A stretch of DNA of 64,000 nt, from NCBI GenBank assembly GCA_015057305.1, contig SVES01000001.1, positions 118,588-182,587 on the forward strand, written 5' to 3'. Positions within the stretch are counted from its first letter, which is position 1, and every line of letters starts with the position of its first letter. This stretch comes from Pseudobutyrivibrio ruminis. GTDB taxonomy: Bacteria; Bacillota; Clostridia; Lachnospirales; Lachnospiraceae. The notes under the pieces were generated by a model, which was not told where the DNA came from, ran no database searches, and saw only the letters and a list, made by a program, of their open reading frames with translations. Positions 1 to 8,907 of the stretch are shown one piece after another. The position numbers were made by a program, and so were the translations under genes.

Positions 1-100
1 AATAAAGTGTGGTCGTTTTTAAATTATTCTTTATTAGTTTTGTATCGTTTTCACCCTGCGCAAAAGGGTGCTTCTTATTTTTTATATTTATCAGAGACAC
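1..100 (-). CDS. Partial 5' end of a Tad-locus gene (runs off left edge)
   Basis: An open frame starts at a GTG (98-100) nine bases after a clear AAGGAGG ribosome binding site and stays open to the window edge (33 residues, VSLINIKNKKHPFAQGEND...). It lies 24 bp after the stop of the DUF5702-type gene on the same strand with no terminator between them, so it is probably the next gene of the pilus operon. Too little is visible to name it. The start is an inference from the ribosome binding site; the ORF track does not list it. Confidence 0.55.
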   Translation of the reverse strand, partial: MSLINIKNKKHPFAQGENDTKLIKNNLKTTTLY

Positions 101-124
101 CTATTAATACCTCCTTTCCAAGGG

Positions 125-1621
125 TTAATATGAAATATTTTTTTCTTTTGAAATTGTATATCCCGTGAAAGCTGTTTCGTTTGAAAACAATGAAAGAAAC
201 ATCTCATCAGCTGAGTATTCCATTTCTATTGTCGCAGCAAAAACCATGTTGTCACATTTCACATTTTTATAATCATCTAATGAATGTAATGCATACTCCA
301 TTACATCACAGGCTCTCATCCCTAAGGTACTGTTAGATTTCAAGGCCAAAAAGCCCATTAGATACTCTTTGTAGCCTATTGTCCCTTCACATTCCTTTGC
401 CTTTGTGTTTACATCAAGACATGCTGACAAGTGCCACACATCTGAAGTCCATTGGCTTTCACTCTTTTGTAAAGGTATATGGCCTCCAGCTAAAAGTAAC
501 CTTACATCCAGAGTACTTTCCACATAAGCCCATGCCGCCATAATTGCCACAGCAACCAAATCAACTATTCCCTCGTTCATTGTAAAACCTGCTATTATTG
601 CTGCTATGCTTTTTGCTTGATTTCTCATACTGTCACTATGCAATATTGTTGTAAAATTGGCTGCCTCTCGTATTAGCAAAAGCTCCTCTACTACAGCCGC
701 CAATGCTTGTGCATCTGTACCTTTTCCTGAAATTAAATATTCAATCTCATATTTCATTCCAGCATGGCTCTTGTCTGTGCCGTAGTAACTATAATTTGTT
801 AACAGATAATCTATGAATAAAGCTTTATCTGATATTCCGTTTCCTGTTTCAACAGCTTTTGTTCCTTTGTTTAAGCTTCTATGTGAGGGAAATGTATTCA
901 AATCAAACTGCTTATCTGATATGCCTTCTACGTTTACAACAGTAGAAAGAATTCCTTTGGAAAATGCTTCTTTCATTACTCCAAAGGCATCTAAAGGATT
1001 GTCCTCAACCTCCTCTGGTTCTGGATAGTCTCCTGGATTTGTGTTGGGGTCATCATCATTTGCTGCCCGCTCCTTTGCTTCCGCTAGTTCTCTTTTAGCA
1101 TTATCTAAGGTATTCTTTCCGTTTTCCGCCTCTTTTTCTACAGAAACCTTTTCTATTCCATTTATGCCATTAATATTGCCTTGAATTCCATCAATCACCT
1201 GGGAAGCCATATTATCTTTTGCTGCCTTTACACCTTGATATACAACACCCTGTCCATAATCATCCGTGAGTAATGTGTATTCCTTGGCTATACATCCAAC
1301 AGGTATCAGTCTCGCATAATTACTTCCATATTCCATGTTGGCATTATATCTACAATAATCAGTTGTCTTTTGTTCCATTATTGATGGACCAATTAAATCT
1401 GTCCCATAACCCAGATCCACGGCTAAGATTTTATAGTTTGTCCAAAGATATGGATTGTATTCCGAAAATGCACTTTCAACTGCCATATCTGTAAATTCGC
1501 TACTAAAATCTTGCAGTTCATAGGCTCTTATACATTCTGCCATGGTAAATATTAATGTCATAACAGCTGCCATAATTAGTGCAATAAATACAGTGAGGCT
1601 TCCCTTGAGCTTTCTATTCAT
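125..1621 (-). CDS. DUF5702-type Tad-associated membrane protein
   Basis: A 498-aa protein with an N-terminal pilin-like segment (KGSLTVFIALIMAAVMTLIFTMAE, residues 6-29): a short basic stretch, then one hydrophobic helix, as in TadE/TadG-like pseudopilins. The rest is predicted to be extracytoplasmic, with an acidic linker around residues 170-205 (DDDPNTNPGDYPEPEEVEDN). Proteins of this kind in Lachnospiraceae Tad loci are annotated DUF5702; I assign it from overall character and position. It follows the Flp pilin gene by 5 bp in the same operon. A role as minor pilin or assembly factor is inference. Confidence 0.7.
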   Translation of the reverse strand: MNRKLKGSLTVFIALIMAAVMTLIFTMAECIRAYELQDFSSEFTDMAVESAFSEYNPYLWTNYKILAVDLGYGTDLIGPSIMEQKTTDYCRYNANMEYGSNYARLIPVGCIAKEYTLLTDDYGQGVVYQGVKAAKDNMASQVIDGIQGNINGINGIEKVSVEKEAENGKNTLDNAKRELAEAKERAANDDDPNTNPGDYPEPEEVEDNPLDAFGVMKEAFSKGILSTVVNVEGISDKQFDLNTFPSHRSLNKGTKAVETGNGISDKALFIDYLLTNYSYYGTDKSHAGMKYEIEYLISGKGTDAQALAAVVEELLLIREAANFTTILHSDSMRNQAKSIAAIIAGFTMNEGIVDLVAVAIMAAWAYVESTLDVRLLLAGGHIPLQKSESQWTSDVWHLSACLDVNTKAKECEGTIGYKEYLMGFLALKSNSTLGMRACDVMEYALHSLDDYKNVKCDNMVFAATIEMEYSADEMFLSLFSNETAFTGYTISKEKNISY

Positions 1622-1626
1622 TAATC

Positions 1627-1812
1627 CTATACTCGCTTAGCCTGCTCATTTATTGTCTTGAAAATGCTATTTACTAAAGATGTAAGCTGATCTTTGAAAA
1701 TCAAAACAAGGCCAATTAGCACAACCAAAATAAGTATCATCTCTACTGTTCCAATTCCATCCTCTTCTTCAATAAAATTCTTTATCTTTTGCTTAATCAT
1801 TAAATAATTCAT
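1627..1812 (-). CDS. flp: Flp-type (class IVb) pilin
   Basis: A 61-aa prepilin with a short charged leader ending EEEDG, then IGTVEMILILVVLIGLVLIF. Cleavage after Gly19 puts Glu at position +5 of the mature pilin, the hallmark of class IVb pilins processed by A24 peptidases such as the one at the head of this operon. The mature subunit is about 42 residues. It is the expected major subunit of the fibre assembled by TadA/TadB/TadC. The ribosome binding site is GAGAGG nine bases before ATG. Family-level assignment is firm; the exact role of the pilus is unknown. Confidence 0.88.
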   Translation of the reverse strand: MNYLMIKQKIKNFIEEEDGIGTVEMILILVVLIGLVLIFKDQLTSLVNSIFKTINEQAKRV

Positions 1813-1835
1813 AAATATATTCCTCTCGTTTCTTT

Positions 1836-3038
1836 TTAGCCAAGCTGCATTAAAGCTGGCACAATTAGTATCACTATTACTATAAAAAGCATTCCTGCCA
1901 TAGGGAGAAGCAATTTTGTAGATGCCTCCTCCCCTGCTCTGATTGCTCTTTGCTTTCTCATTTCAAAAGCATACTGTTCTTCTTTTTCCAAGGTAGCTAT
2001 CAAGTCCTTGGAGCCTTTTCTCAAATTTTGCACTAGAAGCATTGCAAGCTTTCTATATTCCTTGCTTTCACTTTTCTGGCCCATATCCTCTAGCGCTGCA
2101 ATTTCACCCATTCCATCCATCATTTTTCTATAGGTGCAAATCATATCTTCATAACCTGGTCTGCTTATACCATTCTTTTTCTTATAGTTATATTTTATAA
2201 TTATTCTTTCTAAGGCTTTCCTAAAACTCATTCCAGCACTTAACAAAATGGATAATTCACTGACTATCATTGGATAGTCTTGTTCCTTTTCCTCTATTTG
2301 TTTTTTCCGGTTTAGCTTTTCATCACGCTTTTCACCTACTTGAAGTCCTATTACTGCTGCAACACCAAGTAAAATTATCTTTAGGCCCCTGAAATTCATT
2401 CTTTTCTTCCATGTTAAAGATATATTTTCAACACTTTTTGGGAGAGATAAAGTGTCTTTATTTCTTGTATCCTTATCTATTTTTGAAAGAGCTCTATTGA
2501 TGGCATTAATTTTTCCTTCTGTTGTTTCCGTCCCTAATTGATATAAGACAACTGAAAAGCTATATAGCTGAGATTCGTCTTCATAGACAAGTTCGACTGT
2601 TAGACTTACTAATTGTCCTTCTTCTGGGATATTTTCAACATTTAATACTCCATCGCTTGAAATCAATCCATAATTGTCAAATTTCCAATAGGCACTTACT
2701 AATCCATCACAATAACTGGTTTTGAGATTAAGGTCGTAGGTCACTTTATTGGGTGATTTATTTTTTCCTAAATATGTAGCATCAATTTCTTTAATAGCTT
2801 GTTTGAAATATGCTTCAATTTCATCCTCTGAAAGACCTTTCTCCGAAACCTCAACAGATATCTGCCTGCTTTCATCTGAAAAGCTTAAGTCTAAATCCTC
2901 TGTGGAATTTCCTTTCCCTGCCTCATTACGTTTTAATTGGCCATCAAAGTTAACCCTTGCATCCAAATAATCATGAGCTAGTAATGCTATTCCCATTATT
3001 GAACATACAATAAGGATTTTCTTATACGTTAATTTCAA
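1836..3038 (-). CDS. tadC: TadC-like inner-membrane platform protein with extra N-terminal exported domain
   Basis: The C-terminal part (about residues 215-400) is a GspF/TadC-type type II secretion F domain (MIVSELSILLSAGMSFRKALE, terminal TM LLLPMAGMLFIVIVILIVPA). The N-terminus is unusual: a TM at about residues 4-24, then about 185 residues with beta-strand character before the next TM, so a domain outside the membrane is added to the usual 300-aa TadC. I choose a TTG start at 3038 (MKLTYKKIL...) because GGAG lies five bases upstream; the track start at 3053 has no such site. The gene overlaps the end of tadB. Its partner is TadB, and together they form the platform energised by TadA. Confidence 0.8.
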   Translation of the reverse strand: MKLTYKKILIVCSIMGIALLAHDYLDARVNFDGQLKRNEAGKGNSTEDLDLSFSDESRQISVEVSEKGLSEDEIEAYFKQAIKEIDATYLGKNKSPNKVTYDLNLKTSYCDGLVSAYWKFDNYGLISSDGVLNVENIPEEGQLVSLTVELVYEDESQLYSFSVVLYQLGTETTEGKINAINRALSKIDKDTRNKDTLSLPKSVENISLTWKKRMNFRGLKIILLGVAAVIGLQVGEKRDEKLNRKKQIEEKEQDYPMIVSELSILLSAGMSFRKALERIIIKYNYKKKNGISRPGYEDMICTYRKMMDGMGEIAALEDMGQKSESKEYRKLAMLLVQNLRKGSKDLIATLEKEEQYAFEMRKQRAIRAGEEASTKLLLPMAGMLFIVIVILIVPALMQLG

Positions 3039-3789
3039 TGATTCTCCTTCCAAGCATAATCAGAAATCCATATGCTATTAAACATGCTGTCATTAGTGCT
3101 ACACCTACAATATTTCCATATAAAGGGGCAATAAATGAACTAGAGGTCAGGGTAATATATCCTAGAATTCCCATTGGCATGATACACATAACCTTAAGCT
3201 CTAATCTCTTTTCAGTGGTAATTGTTTCAATTTCTTGCTTGATGGCTAGATTATCCTCGATTTTCATTGCTGTCTCTCTGATATTTTTTCCATAATCTCC
3301 ACCACTTCTTTTCGCGAATGAAATAATGTCCGCCAAACTTATGGCCTCTTCAATTTCCACAGCCTCTGCAAATTCTGCAAAGGCCTTTTCCAGTTGAATA
3401 TTCATAGCTAGCTTTTGGTTCATAATGTGAACATAAGGCAGCAACAGGGACTCTTTTGAATATAGTTTCATCAATTCCTGTTCGGATTGCTTTACTGCTC
3501 TCTCAAGTGAGTATCCAGTTTGTAGGCCTGCTACAATAAGCATCATGTATTCTTTGAATTCCATTAGCAATAATGCTTTTCGTTTATTTTCCTGCTCCTT
3601 TTTGCTGAGCTTAAGCCAGAACGGTATAACTATTCCACCTACAATAAGCCCATAAATAGACTTGTAAAATAAAAAAGCAATACCTACTGTTAACCCGACA
3701 CCTTGAAGCAATGGAAGGACAATATTTAAATCCTTAGGCCACTTGCCAATAGCTTGTCTATTCTTTTTAGATTTCCGACCTTTTCCCAT
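3022..3789 (-). CDS. tadB: TadB-like inner-membrane platform protein
   Basis: A 255-aa protein with paired N-terminal TM segments (IVLPLLQGVGLTVGIAFLFY / SIYGLIVGGIVIPFWL), a cytoplasmic helical T2SF domain (MLIVAGLQTGYSLERAVKQ, SGGDYGKNIRETA) and two C-terminal TMs (LGYITLTSSSFIAPLYG, NIVGVALMTACLIAYGFL). This is the TadB layout. Its start overlaps the 3' end of tadA by 64 bp and its end overlaps tadC, so the three are tightly coupled in translation. The ribosome binding site (GTAGGAG) sits very close to the ATG. Confidence 0.88.
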   Translation of the reverse strand: MGKGRKSKKNRQAIGKWPKDLNIVLPLLQGVGLTVGIAFLFYKSIYGLIVGGIVIPFWLKLSKKEQENKRKALLLMEFKEYMMLIVAGLQTGYSLERAVKQSEQELMKLYSKESLLLPYVHIMNQKLAMNIQLEKAFAEFAEAVEIEEAISLADIISFAKRSGGDYGKNIRETAMKIEDNLAIKQEIETITTEKRLELKVMCIMPMGILGYITLTSSSFIAPLYGNIVGVALMTACLIAYGFLIMLGRRIIEINV

Positions 3790-4967
3790 TCTCCTACTAT
3801 CCTTCCATTAATTTCTTCCAATTCCTTAAATTTATATAAGGGATTCAGCTTTATCTCATTGTTTTCCAGACCCTCAACTTCTGATATCTCAAGCAGCTTT
3901 CTACTTTTGTCTCTAAGTCGGCCTAATTGAACTATGATATCTATTCCGGAAGCAATTTGCTGACGTATAGCTGAAAGAGGTATTTCTGCCCCCATTAGTA
4001 CCATGGTTTCCAATCTTGAAAGCATGTCCTTACAGGAATTACTGTGTCCTGTAGAACAGCTTCCATCATGGCCTGTATTAAAGGCTTGTAGCATTTCTAA
4101 TGCTTCCGCGCCTCTGCATTCTCCGACTATTATCCTGTCGGGTCTCATTCGTAATGAGGATTTAAGTAAATCCCTAATAGTAATTTCATTTTTTCCCTCC
4201 AGGTTTGCATTTCGTGCTTCGAGCCTAACAATGTTTTCTACATTTTTTAGCTGTAGCTCTGCAGAATCTTCTATAGTGATTACTCTTTCATCCTTTGGTA
4301 TAAATTCTCCTAGGGCATTTAGAAAAGAAGTTTTTCCACTTCCTGTACCGCCCGAAACAAATATGTTATAGCCACTGATTACAAGTTTTCTTAATAGCTC
4401 AATCTGGTCATCAGAAATTGAACCGAAGGATTTGAGCCTTTCCATAGTCATTTGTTCTTTTGGAAATTTTCTTATAGATATTATGCTGTAATCAACGGCA
4501 GCTGGAGGGAGAACTATGTTTACACGTGAGCCATCCTCTAGCCTTGTATCAACAATAGGATTTGACTCGTTTACCACCTTATTGCTATTTGCCACTATAC
4601 TTTGAATGATGTCATTCAGTTTTTCCTCCGATGAAAATCTTTCATTTGAGTGGATAACCTTGCCGTTTTTCTCTATAAATATGTTCTCAGGTCCATTGAT
4701 CATGATTTCTGTTATTTCTTCATCACTTAACAGATCCTCTAACACATCAAGCTTTCTTAGGGAATTAAATACATGTGATTCAATTCGCTTTCTCTCAGCC
4801 AAGGATACTGGCAACCTTCGGCCCTTTTGGATGATTTTTTCTTTTATAAGCTTCAATAACTCCTCATCGGAAATATCTGTTGATAAATCCAAATCATTCA
4901 TTACCTCAAGTCTTATTGATTCTTCTATATTATCCATAGATTTGTTTAACCTTTTGTCCATTGGCAT
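3726..4967 (-). CDS. tadA: TadA/CpaF-type pilus assembly ATPase
   Basis: A 413-aa secretion ATPase of the CpaF/TadA family. The N-terminal domain (about 60-190) contains LLSDEEITEIMINGPENIF and VDTRLEDGSRVNIVLPP. The catalytic domain has Walker A GGTGSGKTS (about 205-213), an Asp box (ITIEDSAELQL), Walker B (RPDRIIVGECRG) and a His box (STGHSNSCKDMLSRLE). It hydrolyses ATP at the inner membrane to power pilin polymerisation through TadB/TadC. The last 38 bp of the upstream TadZ-like gene overlap its start. Confidence 0.93.
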   Translation of the reverse strand: MPMDKRLNKSMDNIEESIRLEVMNDLDLSTDISDEELLKLIKEKIIQKGRRLPVSLAERKRIESHVFNSLRKLDVLEDLLSDEEITEIMINGPENIFIEKNGKVIHSNERFSSEEKLNDIIQSIVANSNKVVNESNPIVDTRLEDGSRVNIVLPPAAVDYSIISIRKFPKEQMTMERLKSFGSISDDQIELLRKLVISGYNIFVSGGTGSGKTSFLNALGEFIPKDERVITIEDSAELQLKNVENIVRLEARNANLEGKNEITIRDLLKSSLRMRPDRIIVGECRGAEALEMLQAFNTGHDGSCSTGHSNSCKDMLSRLETMVLMGAEIPLSAIRQQIASGIDIIVQLGRLRDKSRKLLEISEVEGLENNEIKLNPLYKFKELEEINGRIVGEWEKVGNLKRIDKLLASGLRI

Positions 4968-5931
4968 TAATTAACCTTTTTACAAATACACCCAAATTTC
5001 CTTGTAGCAATTCTTCAATATGATATGAATTATCGGATAAATTACCGGCTGACATTGGTAATATCACATTTTCCATATCAATTGATGCGTCAATCCTTTC
5101 AATGTAATCGCAAAAAACCTCTTGTCCTTTTTTGTAATAATCACCTGGCTTTCCTAATACATAAAGCTTATCCAGCATTTCTATACATCGTGCAAAGCCA
5201 TTTATTGTCCGGCCAAACAGTACAACAATCACGTCATAATTTGCTTGCCTTAAGGTATCAAAAAATCTCATCCAAGTATCACTTTCAATTTCACTAATTT
5301 CATTTGGATTAATAAAGGGCTCAATATAATCGAAACCCATAAAGCTTCGTACATAATCATTTAAATCTATTTTCTCGCTGGTATTTGCATCTATTTCATA
5401 TAGAAGATCCATTAGATTTCTATCACAGGTCTTGCCCACCAATTTTGGCAAAATTGAAATCTCTTCCAGATCTAAGAACAAAACTCTTCCATTTATTTTG
5501 TTTCCTTGACCAAGAGCCATTGAAAATGGCAATTGTAGCTCATGACTTATTGGCGAATAAACGCCAATCATTTTAGATTTTTCATTAGATTTTCTTATAC
5601 TTGTACCAGCAGATTTAAGTTGTCGAAGCTCTACTATCTCATCGATTATTTGAGAAACTGCCTGAAACTTATAGATTTCATTAGCTGCCTCACTATCCAT
5701 ATTTTCTGTCAAAAAATATCTATGCCCTATTACACCCTTAGGTTTAAACTCAGAAATTTCTTTAAATTCCTCCGTCATTATTGCTACGTCATAATTTGAA
5801 TCATCGGAATAAAAGCTTTCTGTAGTTGTAAATATGTGAATACCCACATTAATTTTGTCCATTAGATATGAAGCAAATTTTAGTATGTAGTCTTCACAAG
5901 AATCGCATAATGCAACGTCCAAACTTTTCAT
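4930..5931 (-). CDS. TadZ/CpaE-like pilus localisation protein (divergent)
   Basis: A 333-aa protein with a receiver-like N-terminal third (MKSLDVALCDSCEDYILKFASYL) and a later segment with a MinD/ParA-like fold pattern (GKINGRVLFLDLEEIS; NYDVIVVLFGRTINGFARCIEMLDKLYVLGKPG). The canonical Walker A lysine motif is not evident: the region around IGVYSPISHELQLPFSMALGQG stands where KGGVGKT would be. Position between the prepilin peptidase and tadA matches TadZ/CpaE, which positions the pilus machine. The name rests on architecture and context; whether it binds nucleotide is doubtful from sequence. Confidence 0.7.
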   Translation of the reverse strand: MKSLDVALCDSCEDYILKFASYLMDKINVGIHIFTTTESFYSDDSNYDVAIMTEEFKEISEFKPKGVIGHRYFLTENMDSEAANEIYKFQAVSQIIDEIVELRQLKSAGTSIRKSNEKSKMIGVYSPISHELQLPFSMALGQGNKINGRVLFLDLEEISILPKLVGKTCDRNLMDLLYEIDANTSEKIDLNDYVRSFMGFDYIEPFINPNEISEIESDTWMRFFDTLRQANYDVIVVLFGRTINGFARCIEMLDKLYVLGKPGDYYKKGQEVFCDYIERIDASIDMENVILPMSAGNLSDNSYHIEELLQGNLGVFVKRLINANGQKVKQIYG

Positions 5932-5951
5932 TTAATATCCTCCATTATTTT

Positions 5952-6419
5952 TCATTTCTTGAACTGTAGTAAAAAAAACGCAGCCGTGATATAAAAAGAA
6001 TAATGAAGATGTCTTCTTAGCAATTGCTTTTCGTATACACTAACAGCTATAATGGCAATAGCAGCAACTATTACCGAGGTTACCATCACATCTGCTGTCA
6101 CCCTGGCACCCACCAACGTGGACATTGCAGAAAATAGTTTGATGTCACCTGAACCAATTTGTTTACCACATAAGTACAGCAACGATAAAACGAATATTGG
6201 CCAAGCTGCTTTTATTACGAAATAAGCAACTCCAATCATCCCATATGATTGCAGGTTCACATATATTCCTGCCAGATATCCCAGGATGATTAATTGATTT
6301 GGAATCCGATATGATTTTGCATCAAAAATTGTTGCAATAGTCAGGATGCTCCAGATCAAAAACGTACTCGTCTTCTTCACCTCCGTTCCCAAGGGAGAAG
6401 TATAGGGGCTTACGACCAC
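5952..6419 (-). CDS. tadV: Prepilin peptidase, A24 family (TadV/CpaA-like)
   Basis: A short (about 155 aa) polytopic membrane aspartic peptidase. Both catalytic Asp motifs are present: IFDAKSYRIPN near the N-terminus and GSGDIKLFSA in the middle. The N-terminal methylase domain of long type IV prepilin peptidases is absent, as is normal for TadV/CpaA. It is predicted to cleave the Flp prepilin after Gly19 and is the first gene of the visible Tad operon. The start is uncertain: the track start is a GTG, and a GGAGGTGAAG just inside suggests that a shorter product is possible. Confidence 0.85.
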   Translation of the reverse strand: MVVSPYTSPLGTEVKKTSTFLIWSILTIATIFDAKSYRIPNQLIILGYLAGIYVNLQSYGMIGVAYFVIKAAWPIFVLSLLYLCGKQIGSGDIKLFSAMSTLVGARVTADVMVTSVIVAAIAIIAVSVYEKQLLRRHLHYSFYITAAFFLLQFKK

Positions 6420-6556
6420 CTGGTATATAAAGTTTCGGGCTATATTATTTTTTGTCTATTTTTACGATTCTTATTTTTGTTAAATAACTATAACAATAAG
6501 ATTTGATTAATATAATCATTTGTTAATATTTCATATATAATTGAAACTTTTACATT

Positions 6557-6592
6557 AAAAAAAGAGATTCCACTTTCTGGAATCTCTTTTTT
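6557..6592 (-). terminator. Intrinsic terminator after fliS (symmetrical)
   Basis: A perfect 13-bp stem (AAAAGAGATTCCA/TGGAATCTCTTTT) with a 5-nt loop lies 22 bp after the fliS stop. U-rich tracts flank both sides, so it can terminate minus-strand fliS transcripts and separates the flagellar block from the Tad operon. The remaining AT-rich 6420-6556 presumably holds the Tad promoter; I could not pick a convincing -35/-10 pair. Confidence 0.85.
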
Positions 6593-6613
6593 ATAACTAT
6601 TGTTTGAAATAAT

Positions 6614-7090
6614 TTATGCCCAAAAGCCTCGACTGGATTGATTACCCATTATGTTTTCATTTAAGGAGTTTCTACTGTATGTTGCACCAGCCATAACAGC
6701 TTGGGTATTTTTCATTAATGGTGCTGACTTATCCTCCTTTGCTATCTGCTCAAATGCCTCACCTAATTCATCCATAACTTTCTTTGCTTCTAATAATCCA
6801 TCAGAGTTTGCCTTATATATGGACTTTGCAACATTTCGCTGAACATAATCGTAAAGCGCGTACAGATTTCCACTTACCTTATATTCAAAATTCAAATCCT
6901 TCTGGAGGTGATTGACTACCTCTGAGCATTTTTTTAATGCCACAATTGCGTCATCCACTTGGCCAGCCTCAAAGTACTCTAGTGCGTCACCTTCATATTC
7001 CTCATAGATATCATAAAGAATTGTTATCAATCCTGTGCCGTTACTAGATGCTATTTTCAAGGTAAAAGCTGAAATCTTATCTTTGTTCAT
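6614..7090 (-). CDS. fliS: Flagellar export chaperone FliS
   Basis: A 158-aa helical protein with the FliS pattern: MNKDKISAFTLKIASSNGTGLITILYDIYEEY at the start, then four helices (IVALKKCSEVVNHLQKDLNFEYKVSGNLYALYDYVQRNV). FliS binds the C-terminal D0 helix of flagellin in the cytoplasm and prevents early polymerisation. It sits 23 bp downstream of the flagellin gene with a good AAGGAG site, matching its client. A stem-loop terminator follows. Confidence 0.88.
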   Translation of the reverse strand: MNKDKISAFTLKIASSNGTGLITILYDIYEEYEGDALEYFEAGQVDDAIVALKKCSEVVNHLQKDLNFEYKVSGNLYALYDYVQRNVAKSIYKANSDGLLEAKKVMDELGEAFEQIAKEDKSAPLMKNTQAVMAGATYSRNSLNENIMGNQSSRGFWA

Positions 7091-7113
7091 TCACTGTACT
7101 CCTTATAAGGCAA

Positions 7114-8721
7114 TTACTGTAAAAGCTGAAGAGCAAGCTGTGGTAATTCGTTCGCCTGTGCTAAAGCAGATGTTCCCGCCTGCTCTAATACATTAAGCTT
7201 TGTATATTCAACCATTGTGGTTGCCATATCGGCATCCTCTATTCTTGAAATGGCTGATGTCATATTTTCTTCAGTTGTATCAAGAGACTTTGTTGTGTGG
7301 TCAAGTCTATTTTCATAGGCTCCGAGCTGAGAACGAACTGAGGTAACATAACTTAATGCTACATCCAGTGAGTTTAGTGCATCCTCTGGACCATTTACTC
7401 TTGTCACATTCAAATCATCAATATACATAAACTGCGTTGTAACTGCTGCAATTCTAACCTCCATATTTTGGTTTTTATTTGCGCCCACATGTAATGTCAT
7501 TGAGCCTATGTCAGTTACATTAAAGGAAATCATTCCTGCGCCTTCGGTATCTGTAGTTGCATCAAATCCAGCTTCTGCTAAAAATGACAATTCAAATCCG
7601 CCAACATCTGTTATTGTTATATGATTTCCATCAGTATTATACGTTGCCTGAGTGCCAAACAAGGAATCATGAGTTGTATCGCCCTCTCTATAAAGGGTTA
7701 TATCTGCATTTTTTCCTTTGTTTGTATCATCCATTATTACCGTGCCATCATCAGCTATTGTAGCTGTATCAAAGCCAAGCACTGCGGCAAAATCCTTTGA
7801 TGAAAATATTATTTCCAAATCTGCGTCAGCGCCATACTTTAATGATTCTATTGCAAATCCAGAACCGTCCGTCTTTGTTGTAATAATTGCTCCAGCCTCT
7901 TCACAGACATTTCTTAAAAGATCGTATACACCTTCACCTGAGGTGCCCTGAGTTAGTTCTATGCCCTTTCCATTTATTGAAATTGTTCCAGACATTCCTA
8001 GCCCTGTTCCACTATTATTGGAAATTTCTTCTCCAGAGCTATTATTTGTTACAACCTGTGTCCATGTTGTGCCATCAATAAAATCCTTTAGATTTGTGCT
8101 GGCTTGTGTGGCGACTGTAGTAGTTGTTGTTATATTAGCATAGCTGTTATTTGTTGTACTTGTGACTGTATTTGTTGCAAAGCTTGCATAACCTGAGCTG
8201 GATCTTGTAGCTGCAGAATTAATTGAAAGCTGGTATGTTCCTGCCGCTACAGTATTACTTGTCTGTATTCTTGTTGCGTGCTCTGCATAAGTTCTATTAT
8301 CCAAAGCTCCATTTAATAAATTGATGTTGTTAAACTCTGTTGTCTCGGCTACTCTGTCAATTTCTTCTAAAAGTGAGTCAATTTCTTTTTGGATAGATTT
8401 TCTATCTGATAAAGAATTTGTTCCATTTGCTGCTTGAACTGAAAGTTCTCTCATTCTCTGAATCATATCGGTCACTTCGTTGAGAGCACCTTCTGCTGTT
8501 TGAAGTACAGAAACACCGTCTGAACTGTTTGTCGATGCCTGTGCCAGTCCTTCAATTTGTGCCTGCATCTTGCCTGCAATTGCTATACCTGAAGGGCTAT
8601 CTGATGCATGGTTGATATTAAAGCCTGAGCTTAATTTTTCCATTACATCTGCAAGGGAATCTTCTGTACCTAGAAGTTGATTATTTGTAATCACCGCTGA
8701 CATGTTGTTGTTAATTCTCAT
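7114..8721 (-). CDS. fliC: Flagellin
   Basis: A flagellin of 535 aa counted from MRINNNMSAVITNNQLL; the track start adds 11 residues, but AGGAGG lies seven bases before this inner ATG. The conserved N-terminal D0/D1 (residues 1-165, ASDSPSGIAIAGKMQAQIEGL) and C-terminal D1/D0 (about 445-535, ending ANELPQLALQLLQ) enclose a long Thr/Ser/Asn-rich variable region of about 270 residues. That region includes a flagellin-IN-like stretch (GTISINGKGIEL). It is longer than the 270-400 aa typical of many Firmicutes flagellins. A sigma-28-type promoter lies about 85-110 bp upstream. Confidence 0.95.
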   Translation of the reverse strand: MRINNNMSAVITNNQLLGTEDSLADVMEKLSSGFNINHASDSPSGIAIAGKMQAQIEGLAQASTNSSDGVSVLQTAEGALNEVTDMIQRMRELSVQAANGTNSLSDRKSIQKEIDSLLEEIDRVAETTEFNNINLLNGALDNRTYAEHATRIQTSNTVAAGTYQLSINSAATRSSSGYASFATNTVTSTTNNSYANITTTTTVATQASTNLKDFIDGTTWTQVVTNNSSGEEISNNSGTGLGMSGTISINGKGIELTQGTSGEGVYDLLRNVCEEAGAIITTKTDGSGFAIESLKYGADADLEIIFSSKDFAAVLGFDTATIADDGTVIMDDTNKGKNADITLYREGDTTHDSLFGTQATYNTDGNHITITDVGGFELSFLAEAGFDATTDTEGAGMISFNVTDIGSMTLHVGANKNQNMEVRIAAVTTQFMYIDDLNVTRVNGPEDALNSLDVALSYVTSVRSQLGAYENRLDHTTKSLDTTEENMTSAISRIEDADMATTMVEYTKLNVLEQAGTSALAQANELPQLALQLLQ

Positions 8722-8803
8722 ATGCTGCCTCCTAAAACAAAGCGTGTCTAGCATCCGTGCGGTGTATTTAATTGTATAGGTCTTCCATGTCCTTACAACA
8801 TTA

Positions 8804-8830
8804 TTATCGGTCGAGGTCTTTTAAAGTTAA
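8804..8830 (-). promoter_or_regulatory. Sigma-28 (FliA/SigD)-type promoter for flagellin
   Basis: On the minus strand TTAACTTT, an 11-nt spacer, then ACCGATAA closely match the flagellar sigma consensus TAAAGTTT-N11-GCCGATAA. It stands upstream of the flagellin start in the 186-bp gap after the 987-aa gene. Seen directly; function is inferred. Confidence 0.75.
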
Positions 8831-8907
8831 CACTAAATATACAACTTTTCCTCACCTTCAAATACAAATCCTTGTATTTACTGGCTTTTTCTTTGTTTTT
8901 TCCTCAT

